Assembly (NCBI GenBank): GCA_036558305.1
Contig: DATBFX010000262.1
Span: 1 to 6,308, forward strand
Direction of reading: 5' to 3'
DNA length: 6,308 nt
From: DATBFX01 sp036558305
GTDB taxonomy: Bacteria; Chloroflexota; Chloroflexia; Thermomicrobiales; UBA6265
In this document: positions 1 to 5,632 of the stretch, piece after piece
How positions within the stretch are numbered: position 1 is the stretch's first letter
Layout: each line of letters opens with the position of its first letter
Notes under the pieces: model-generated
Told to the model about the DNA's origin: nothing
Seen by the model: the letters and a program-made list of their open reading frames with translations, nothing else
The model's database searches: none
Position numbers and translations under genes: made by a program

Positions 1-1
1 C

Positions 2-673
2 GTCCGATCGAGTTTGGAACCGGCGAGCGTCCTGCGGCGCGTCCACACGGGTGGACGCGATCCGGGCGGGACCTTGCTGCGGTTGTGGTTGTTCGGCTGC
101 GTGGTCGGAATCGCGATGGGCGGCGATTGGTGGGGGCACTACCTGATCCAGATCGCCGGACCGCTCGCGATCGGGTTGGCCGTCTTCGTCCGCGATGCCG
201 CCCCGGCAGTGACGCCCTACCGCCGCCTCGCCTTCGGGGCGGCGGCGCTGCTGCTGCTCTGCGTCCCCTACCGTGTCGTCGCCCTCGGCGAGCCGAACCA
301 GATCAGTCTGGCCCTCTTCCACAACACCGGCTACCCGTACGAGGAGGAAGTCGCCCGCTACCTACGCGAGGAGACACCACCCGAGTCGCCAATCTACGTC
401 GCCTTCAACGACGCCGCCATCTACTACCTGGCCGATCGCCCCGCCACCTACCGCTACTTCTTCAACCAGGAACTGCTCGCTTTCCCGACCGCCGAATCCG
501 ACCTCGTCGCCATGTTGGCCTCCCCCGACCGCCCGGAATACGTCGTCAAAACCGGCATGCCCGCCCCCTTCCCCGACTGCGGCAAGGTCTTCTGGGACGA
601 GGTCGATCGGCACTACCGCACGCAAGCCCTGATCGGACCGATCACGGTCTATCGGGCGATCGAACCACGATAG
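2..673 (+). CDS. C-terminal part of a membrane glycosyltransferase (PMT/ArnT-like), 5'-truncated by the window edge
   Basis: The reading frame is open from base 2, so the start lies outside the window; a TTG at 14 is in frame but there is no reason to take it as the start. About 223 residues are visible. Three hydrophobic segments come first (around LWLFGCVVGIAMG, HYLIQIAGPLAIGLAVFV and LAFGAAALLLLCVPYRVVAL), followed by a soluble tail of about 125 residues. The GDWWGHYLIQ stretch before a membrane helix, and a tail with YEEEVARYLRE and YYLADRPATYRYFF, resemble the end of family 39/83 glycosyltransferases (PMT_2/ArnT-like). These use polyprenyl-phosphate sugars to modify lipids or proteins on the outer face of the membrane. 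The catalytic N-terminal part with the acidic motif is not in view, so substrate and activity cannot be judged. The gene ends in tandem TAG TAG stops (671-676). The family call is from pattern recognition only. Confidence 0.72.
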   Translation, partial: VRSSLEPASVLRRVHTGGRDPGGTLLRLWLFGCVVGIAMGGDWWGHYLIQIAGPLAIGLAVFVRDAAPAVTPYRRLAFGAAALLLLCVPYRVVALGEPNQISLALFHNTGYPYEEEVARYLREETPPESPIYVAFNDAAIYYLADRPATYRYFFNQELLAFPTAESDLVAMLASPDRPEYVVKTGMPAPFPDCGKVFWDEVDRHYRTQALIGPITVYRAIEPR

Positions 674-795
674 TAGCGACGAAGGGTTTGGGACGTCTGT
701 CTTAGGGGCGCCCTGGTACGCCTCCTGCATTTGGTCATAGAGTGGGGTCACCCGAAGCCCACCGGAACGACCGACAGGAGCCTGCCACGTACCCC

Positions 796-1920
796 ATGAC
801 ACCCGCCGCCAGCGTCCGCCGCACCATCCCCGCCGCGATTCGACGAATTCTCTGCTTTGTCCGAGCCTACGGTCTCTACCTCTGGTTCGCGCTGCTTCCC
901 GTCCTCGTCACCGTCATCGTCCTCCGCCGGCGGGATGAACTGAACCAGATTGCCGCCGCCATGCGGCAGGCAAACCCCGGTTGGCTGCTGGCCGGGGCGC
1001 TCGTCGAGCTGGCGATCCTGCTGGCGATCGCCTTGACCTACCGGGGCATTCTGCGCCGGTTGGGACACAGACTGTCGTGCCAGACGCTCCTCGCCGCACA
1101 TTTGCAGCGAACGGCGATCGGTGCCATCTCGCCGGTGAGCGGACCGGCGACCGTCTACGTGTTTCTTCGCCATCTCGGCCGCCGGGGCGTCGCCACGGAC
1201 GACGGATTGTTGACGGTTGCGCTCCGCTCGATCGCGGGACAGGTGGCGTTCGTCGTCGTCCTCGTCGGTGCGATCGCGGCCACCGGATCGGTCTACGCCC
1301 TGCCCGGTCTCGCCGTTCTGGCGACGATCGCCCTCGGTGCGGTGGCCGTCTCACGCTGGCGGTTGGGGAGCGCCATCGTCGGTGCGGGATGGACGGCGCG
1401 CCTGCCGCATTGGGCGCAAGCGCGAACGGAGAAGTTCCTCCTGCGCGCGCGTCGGCATCGCCTCACCCCCCGCGATCTGGTACTGCCGCTGGCGTGCGCG
1501 GTCTCCGCGCGACTCGGGACATCCGCGATTCTCTTCGCCAGTCTCCACGCGCTGAGCGTCCCGGCCTCGATCGACGTCGTCGCGACCGCCTTCTGTGCGT
1601 CGATGCTGGCCCACATCGCCACCCCGGTCTTCCAGATTGCCGGTGTGGTGGAGACGGCAACCGCGGTGGCGCTCGCGCACGCCGGCGTGCCGGCCGACGC
1701 GGCCGTCGGCGCGATGCTGCTCTGGCGCCTCCTGGAGCATTGGTTGCCGGTCTTGCTCGGTCTCATCCTTCAGGTCGGTTGGATGGTGTCGAAGGGGAGC
1801 GAGACCGTCGCCCTACCCACGCCGCTCCCACGAGCGCCCCACCCGCTTCCCGCACCCGCGGCGGCAGCCGCTCCGCAGCCAGCCGCGTATGTGCGTCGCG
1901 AACACCACGAAGAGCGCTGA
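796..1920 (+). CDS. Lysylphosphatidylglycerol synthase TM region / UPF0104 (YbhN-like) membrane protein
   Basis: A 374-residue integral membrane protein with about seven or eight hydrophobic segments, near residues 23-43, 63-82, 108-125, 145-162, 166-185, 228-250, 262-285 and 299-330. Family-like signatures are the ISPVSGP segment (111-117) in the first half, and GVVETATAVALAHAGVP (283-299) followed by LLWRLLEHWLPVLLG (308-322). These match the usual 'G-x-x-E ... G ... R-x-x-x-x-x-x-P-x-x-x-G' ending of the LPG_synthase_TM family. Family members include flippase/synthase membrane halves of MprF and many uncharacterised envelope proteins. No soluble aminoacyl-transferase (GNAT-like) domain is present, so lipid lysinylation should not be assumed. 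The C-terminal tail (about 335-374) is rich in Pro and Ala and probably disordered. I chose ATG 796, with AGGAG at 776-780; the 15-base spacing is long. An in-frame GTG at 742 would add 18 residues but has no ribosome binding site. It follows the glycosyltransferase by 122 bases, consistent with a cell-envelope role. Confidence 0.75.
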   Translation: MTPAASVRRTIPAAIRRILCFVRAYGLYLWFALLPVLVTVIVLRRRDELNQIAAAMRQANPGWLLAGALVELAILLAIALTYRGILRRLGHRLSCQTLLAAHLQRTAIGAISPVSGPATVYVFLRHLGRRGVATDDGLLTVALRSIAGQVAFVVVLVGAIAATGSVYALPGLAVLATIALGAVAVSRWRLGSAIVGAGWTARLPHWAQARTEKFLLRARRHRLTPRDLVLPLACAVSARLGTSAILFASLHALSVPASIDVVATAFCASMLAHIATPVFQIAGVVETATAVALAHAGVPADAAVGAMLLWRLLEHWLPVLLGLILQVGWMVSKGSETVALPTPLPRAPHPLPAPAAAAAPQPAAYVRREHHEER

Positions 1921-1950
1921 TCCCCGGTCCGGCTTTTCCTCGCATCCGCG

Positions 1951-1959
1951 TGGGATAAT
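1951..1959 (+). promoter_or_regulatory. Candidate extended -10 promoter element upstream of tkt
   Basis: TGGGATAAT reads as TG-n-GATAAT, one mismatch from the extended -10 consensus of the main sigma factor, in an otherwise GC-rich 192-base gap. No good -35 hexamer lies 16-18 bases upstream; GGCTTT at 1931-1936 is poor, but extended -10 promoters can do without one. Transcription would begin near 1966, leaving a leader of about 147 bases before the tkt GTG. It is the only AT-rich hexamer of this kind that I found in the gap. This is inference from a motif and has not been tested. Confidence 0.4.
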
Positions 1960-2099
1960 GTCCTTTGGCGCGGTCGCGCGTGGCGGCATCCGTCTTGCTT
2001 GCGCCGAGTAACGAGGGCGCCCGCGCGGTGACCGATCGGACGACGGTTCCGTTCGAATCGCGCCGGACGACCGTAACCGCGATCCCGCACGCTGACCTC

Positions 2100-2105
2100 A
2101 GGAGG
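2100..2105 (+). promoter_or_regulatory. Shine-Dalgarno site that fixes the tkt GTG start
   Basis: A perfect AGGAGG lies seven bases upstream of GTG 2113. It decides for the GTG start over any internal ATG. The conserved transketolase N-terminus begins immediately after it. Confidence 0.85.
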
Positions 2106-2112
2106 AAACCCG

Positions 2113-4257
2113 GTGGCCGTTGCCACGACCCGCGATCAACGACTCGAAACCCTCGCCATCAACACGATCCGCATGTTGTCGGTCGATGCCGTCCAGAAGG
2201 CGAACTCCGGGCATCCCGGTTTGCCGATGGGCGCCGCCGCGATGGCCTACGTCCTCTGGACCGAATACCTCAAACACTATCCCAAAGACCCGCATTGGCC
2301 GGACCGCGACCGCTTCGTCCTCTCCGCCGGTCACGGTTCGATGCTCCTCTACTCGCTCCTCCACCTGACCGGCTACGACCTGCCGCTGGAGCAGATCAAG
2401 CAATTCCGCCAGCTCGGTTCGATGACGCCGGGCCACCCGGAACGCGGCGACACCCCCGGCGTCGAGGTCACCACCGGCCCCCTCGGCCAAGGGTTCGCCA
2501 ACGGTGTCGGCATGGCGATCGCGGAAGCGTTTCTCGCCGCACGCTACAACCGGCCGGGTCACGAGATCGTCGACCACTTCACCTACGGCATCGTCTCCGA
2601 CGGCGACATCATGGAAGGCGTCGCCATGGAGGCGGCCGCGCTCGCCGGTCACCTCCGCCTCGGCAAGTTGATCTACCTCTACGACCAGAACCACGTCACC
2701 CTTGCCGCCACGGCGAACGTCTCGATGTCGGAAGACGTCGGCGCCCGCTTCCAGGCGCTCGGTTGGCAGGCAGTCGAGATCGACGGCATGGACACCGACG
2801 CGGTCCGCGAAGCCCTCGACGAAGCCCGCGCCGATCTCTCGCGGCCGACGCTGATCCTGGCCCGAACGCACATCGGCTACGGCTCACCCCACAAGCAGGA
2901 CACGTTCGGCGTCCACGGTTCTCCCCTCGGCCCGGACGAGGTCAAGGCGACCAAGGAAAACCTGGGTTGGCCGCTCGAACCGGCGTTTCTTATCCCAGAT
3001 GAGGCGCTCAACGTCTTCCGCGAGGCGCTCGACCGCGGGGCCGAGGCCGAAGCCGCCTGGCGGATGAAGTTCGAGAGCTACGCCGAGGCCTATCCCGACC
3101 TCGCCGCCGAATTCATGCAGGCGCAGGCGGGCGAACTGCCGGACGGATGGGACGCCGACCTGCCGAGTTGGCAACCGGGCGACAAGCCGATCGCCACCCG
3201 CAAAGCCTCCGAAGCGACGATCCAGGCCTTCTTCCCCAAGATCCCGACCTTCATCGGCGGGTCGGCCGACCTCAACCCCTCGACCAACACCGGCATGAAG
3301 GGGGCAGGTGACTTCGAATCCCCATCCCTCGCGCCGGACGGCAGTGTCCAGGGCACCCTCGGCGGCGGTTGGGGATACGCCGGGCGCAACCTCCACTTCG
3401 GCATCCGCGAGCACGCGATGGGGAGTTCGGTCAACGGCATGGCCGCCCACGGCGGCGTCATCCCCTTCGGCGCCACCTTCCTCGTCTTCTCCGACTACAT
3501 GCGCCCCGCCGTCCGCCTCTCGGCCATCTCCCACCTCGGCTCGATCTGGGTTTGGACGCACGACAGCATCGCCGTCGGCGAAGACGGCCCGACCCACGAA
3601 CCGGTCGAGCACGTCATGTCGCTCCGCCTCATCCCCCACCTGACCGTGATCCGCCCGGCCGACGCCAACGAGACCGTCGCCGCCTGGAAAATCGCCCTGA
3701 CCACCAGGGACCGGCCGACCGCCCTCATCCTCACCCGCCAGGACCTCGAAGTCCTCGACCGCTCCGGCGCCCAGGGCGACCTCACCAAAGGCGGCTACGT
3801 CCTCGCCGGCACCGACGGCGATCCCGACATCGTCCTGATCGGCACCGGTTCCGAGGTCGCCCTCTGCGTCAAGGCCCGCACCGCCCTGGCGGAGCACGGC
3901 ATCCAGGCGCGCGTCGTCAGCCTGCCGAGTTGGGAACTGTTCGAGTCGCAAGCGGCAAGTTACAAGTCGCAAGTCCTCGGTGCCGAGGGGACGCCGCGGC
4001 TCTCGGTCGAGGCCGGCGTGACGATCGGTTGGCAAAAGTACACCGGCGCCAACGGCCGCAACGTCGGCATCGACCGCTACGGCGCCTCCGGCCCGGGTGC
4101 CAAGGTTTTGGCGCACTTCGGATTCACGAAGGAGCACGTCACTGCCGAAGCGCTTCGCCTCCTCGGCCGCAACGATCTCGCGAATCAGATCGAACCGGAA
4201 ACCCACGGCGGCGAAACCAGCGGCGAGGAGGCGAAGGGTGGTGAAGGGCATTCGTAG
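2113..4257 (+). CDS. tkt: Transketolase (EC 2.2.1.1)
   Basis: Transfers two-carbon ketol units between pentose, tetrose, triose and hexose phosphates with thiamine diphosphate and a divalent cation, in the cytoplasmic non-oxidative pentose phosphate pathway. The 714-residue protein is complete. The N-terminal TPP domain shows NSGHPGLPMG (His34), SAGHGS (His74), TTGPLGQGFANGVG and the cofactor motif SDGDIMEG (Asp163) to YDQN (Asn193); the first Gly of the usual GDG is Ser. The central domain has GGSADLNPS and FGIREH with the catalytic Glu433. Further on are HDSIAVGEDGPTHEP (His483 and His495, active-site/substrate positions in the E. coli enzyme) and RPADANE. The C-terminal domain has VVSLPSWELF and VEAGVTIGWQKY. 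The last roughly 25 residues are a Gly/Glu-rich extension beyond the family's normal end. Its stop codon TAG lies inside the left arm of a 30-bp inverted repeat. GTG start with AGGAGG at 2100. Tal follows 132 bases downstream, probably in the same operon. Confidence 0.97.
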   Translation: MAVATTRDQRLETLAINTIRMLSVDAVQKANSGHPGLPMGAAAMAYVLWTEYLKHYPKDPHWPDRDRFVLSAGHGSMLLYSLLHLTGYDLPLEQIKQFRQLGSMTPGHPERGDTPGVEVTTGPLGQGFANGVGMAIAEAFLAARYNRPGHEIVDHFTYGIVSDGDIMEGVAMEAAALAGHLRLGKLIYLYDQNHVTLAATANVSMSEDVGARFQALGWQAVEIDGMDTDAVREALDEARADLSRPTLILARTHIGYGSPHKQDTFGVHGSPLGPDEVKATKENLGWPLEPAFLIPDEALNVFREALDRGAEAEAAWRMKFESYAEAYPDLAAEFMQAQAGELPDGWDADLPSWQPGDKPIATRKASEATIQAFFPKIPTFIGGSADLNPSTNTGMKGAGDFESPSLAPDGSVQGTLGGGWGYAGRNLHFGIREHAMGSSVNGMAAHGGVIPFGATFLVFSDYMRPAVRLSAISHLGSIWVWTHDSIAVGEDGPTHEPVEHVMSLRLIPHLTVIRPADANETVAAWKIALTTRDRPTALILTRQDLEVLDRSGAQGDLTKGGYVLAGTDGDPDIVLIGTGSEVALCVKARTALAEHGIQARVVSLPSWELFESQAASYKSQVLGAEGTPRLSVEAGVTIGWQKYTGANGRNVGIDRYGASGPGAKVLAHFGFTKEHVTAEALRLLGRNDLANQIEPETHGGETSGEEAKGGEGHS

Positions 4258-4360
4258 GGGCGGACCTCCGTGTCCGCCCTGTGGCCGACAACCAACGTCC
4301 GTTTCCGGAACCTGGCGTCGCGGTATTCGGACAGGGCGGACACGGAGGTCCGCCCCTACG
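4253..4360. repeat. Long inverted repeat (perfect 30-bp arms, 48-base centre) between tkt and tal
   Basis: Bases 4253-4282 are the exact reverse complement of 4331-4360. Each arm contains GGGGCGGACCTCCGTGTCCG or its complement. The centre (4283-4330) adds a short CCGA/TCGG pairing after a two-base bulge and carries TTCCGGAA. In RNA this would form a very stable hairpin between the two genes. No T-run follows, so it is not a classical intrinsic terminator. The left arm supplies the tkt stop codon (TAG 4255-4257), and the right arm ends 17 bases before the tal ribosome binding site. Arms of this 'GTAGGGGCGGACC...' kind look like the dispersed REP-like intergenic palindromes I associate with GC-rich genomes such as Chloroflexota; that copy number needs a genome search. 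Possible roles are mRNA stabilisation of tkt, RNase processing, or none. Confidence 0.93.
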
Positions 4361-4377
4361 CAAATCGATCTTCGAAT

Positions 4378-4383
4378 AGGAGG
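4378..4383 (+). promoter_or_regulatory. Shine-Dalgarno site that fixes the tal ATG start
   Basis: A perfect AGGAGG lies six bases upstream of ATG 4390. It rules out the longer in-frame start GTG 4270, which lies inside the inverted repeat and would add 40 residues foreign to the family. Confidence 0.85.
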
Positions 4384-4389
4384 CTCGTT

Positions 4390-5538
4390 ATGGTTCACCC
4401 ACGCGTAGCGGTCTTGACCGCACTCGGTCAGAGCATCTGGCAGGACGACATCAACCGGCAACAACTCACCAGCGGCGAACTCCAGCGATCGATCGACGAG
4501 ATCGGCATTCGCGGGCTCACCTCGAACCCGACCATCTTCGAAAAGGCGATTTCCTCCGGCAATGCCTACGACGACCAGATCGCGGGACTGCTCCGCGAGG
4601 GCAAGGCCGGTCTCGCCCTCTTCGAGGAGATCGAGGCCCAGGACATCCGCGATGCCTGCGACCTCTTCCGCCCGCTCTACGACGCGACCGACGGGGCCGA
4701 CGGCTTCTGCTCGATCGAGGTCTCGGCCGATGCGGCGCGGGACGCCGACGCCACTCGCGAGCAGGTACGGCGCCTCTGGGACGCGGTCGCCCGGCCGAAC
4801 GTGATGGTCAAGATCCCCGGCACCGCCGAGGGTGCACCGGTGGTCGAGGAGATGCTGGAGGAAGGGAAAAACATCAACATCACCCTCCTCTTCTCGCTCA
4901 ACTCCTACGAGCGCGTCGCCGAAGCCTACGTCGCGGCCCTGGAGAAGCGATTGGAGGCCGGCAAACCGATCGACCGCATCGCCTCCGTCGCCTCCTTCTT
5001 CGTCAGCCGCGTCGATACCCTGGTCGACAAGAAGATCGACGAGAAACTCGCCACGGTGACCGACGACGCCCAGCGGAAGCGCCTCGAAGGGCTCAAGGGC
5101 AAAGTCGCCGTCGCCAATGCCAAACTGGCCTACGAGAGCTACCAGGCGCTGTTCGAGGGACCGCGCTTCCGGCCGCTGGCGGAACGGGGCGCCAAGCCGC
5201 AACGACCGCTCTGGGCCAGCACCAGCACCAAGAACCCGGCCTACCCCGATCTCCTCTACGTCGACACCCTGATCGGTCCCTTTACCGTCAACACGATGCC
5301 CCGCGCGACGATCGAGGCTTTCCTCGACCACGGCGTCGTCGCCCGCACCGTCGACGACGACCTCCTCGGCGCGCATCGGATCTTGGAAGAACTCGCGGCG
5401 GCCGGCATCGACTACGACGCGGTCACCCGCCAACTCGAAGACGAAGGGATCGCCTCGTTCGAGAAGTCGTTCGACCAGTTGATCGCCGGCGTCGAGGCGA
5501 AGAAGGAAAAGCTGGCGGAGATGGCGGGGGTGCGGTAG
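4390..5538 (+). CDS. tal: Transaldolase (EC 2.2.1.2), long bacterial type
   Basis: Moves a dihydroxyacetone unit from sedoheptulose 7-phosphate to glyceraldehyde 3-phosphate, giving erythrose 4-phosphate and fructose 6-phosphate, in the cytoplasm. The protein has 382 residues, the size of the mycobacterial/cyanobacterial-type transaldolase and without the Pgi fusion found in some relatives. Visible signatures are WQDDINR (17-23), GLTSNPTIFEKAI (42-54), SIEVS (108-112), NVMVKIPGT with the Schiff-base lysine at Lys141, ITLLFSLNSYERV, ASVASFFVSRVDTLVD, WASTSTKNP and DTLIGPFTVNTMP. All expected catalytic elements are present. Start ATG 4390 has AGGAGG six bases upstream. It shares the reading frame of tkt and, like it, uses almost no A-ending Leu or Ser codons. 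An inverted repeat precedes it, and a C-rich palindromic repeat begins three bases after its stop. Likely co-transcribed with tkt and gnd. Confidence 0.96.
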   Translation: MVHPRVAVLTALGQSIWQDDINRQQLTSGELQRSIDEIGIRGLTSNPTIFEKAISSGNAYDDQIAGLLREGKAGLALFEEIEAQDIRDACDLFRPLYDATDGADGFCSIEVSADAARDADATREQVRRLWDAVARPNVMVKIPGTAEGAPVVEEMLEEGKNINITLLFSLNSYERVAEAYVAALEKRLEAGKPIDRIASVASFFVSRVDTLVDKKIDEKLATVTDDAQRKRLEGLKGKVAVANAKLAYESYQALFEGPRFRPLAERGAKPQRPLWASTSTKNPAYPDLLYVDTLIGPFTVNTMPRATIEAFLDHGVVARTVDDDLLGAHRILEELAAAGIDYDAVTRQLEDEGIASFEKSFDQLIAGVEAKKEKLAEMAGVR

Positions 5539-5541
5539 TTC

Positions 5542-5586
5542 GGCCCTCTCCCCCAGCCCCTCCCCCAAGCGTGGGGGAGGGGAGCG
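5542..5586. repeat. C-rich palindromic repeat, copy 1 (left flank of the DUF559 gene)
   Basis: This 45-base element begins three bases after the tal stop. It contains a perfect 11-bp hairpin, CCCCTCCCCCA / TGGGGGAGGGG with loop AGCG (5557-5582). It matches the reverse complement of 6093-6137 at 44 of 45 positions, the one difference being at 5556. The four C-runs at 5544-5566 make a G-quadruplex-type motif on the minus strand. The hairpin might slow or end transcription after tal, but no T-run follows. Confidence 0.93.
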
Positions 5587-5632
5587 CGTTGAGGGTCGTT
5601 GCGACTGACACGAGGTCGGTGGACCAGGTGCG

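Noticed and set aside
701..716. GGGGCGCCC palindrome in the gap after the first gene, considered as a terminator.
   Set aside because: The stem is only about four pairs and has no T-run, which is too weak to call in GC-rich sequence.
742..795. Earlier GTG start (742) for the UPF0104-type membrane protein.
   Set aside because: No ribosome binding site is seen upstream, and the 18 added residues are polar and unlike the family. ATG 796 has an AGGAG, though at long spacing, so the choice is moderate and not certain.
981..1958. Overlapping long frame (325 codons) within the membrane-protein gene.
   Set aside because: Its translation is Arg/Pro/Gly-rich with no domain, which is typical of an out-of-frame reading of a GC-rich gene; the membrane protein frame has clear helices and family motifs.
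3944..3973. Short repeated AGTCGCAAG within tkt (3944-3952 and 3965-3973), suspected insertion of a small repeat.
   Set aside because: The encoded residues (QAASYKSQVLG) fit the normal transketolase C-terminal domain at this place without extra length, so I see no insertion.
4270..4389. Longer transaldolase start at GTG 4270 adding 40 residues.
   Set aside because: The extra residues are encoded by the inverted repeat and are not part of the family. A perfect AGGAGG six bases before ATG 4390 marks the real start.
2884..5568. Stop-free 894-codon frame on the minus strand opposite tkt and tal.
   Set aside because: It is codon-aligned with both genes, so its lack of stops only reflects their avoidance of TTA, CTA and TCA codons. 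Its translation shows no recognisable domain, while the + strand genes are unmistakable.
5557..5582. Hairpin after tal as a Rho-independent terminator.
   Set aside because: The stem is strong but no T-run follows, and the same element occurs inside the DUF559 coding sequence. I keep it as a dispersed repeat.
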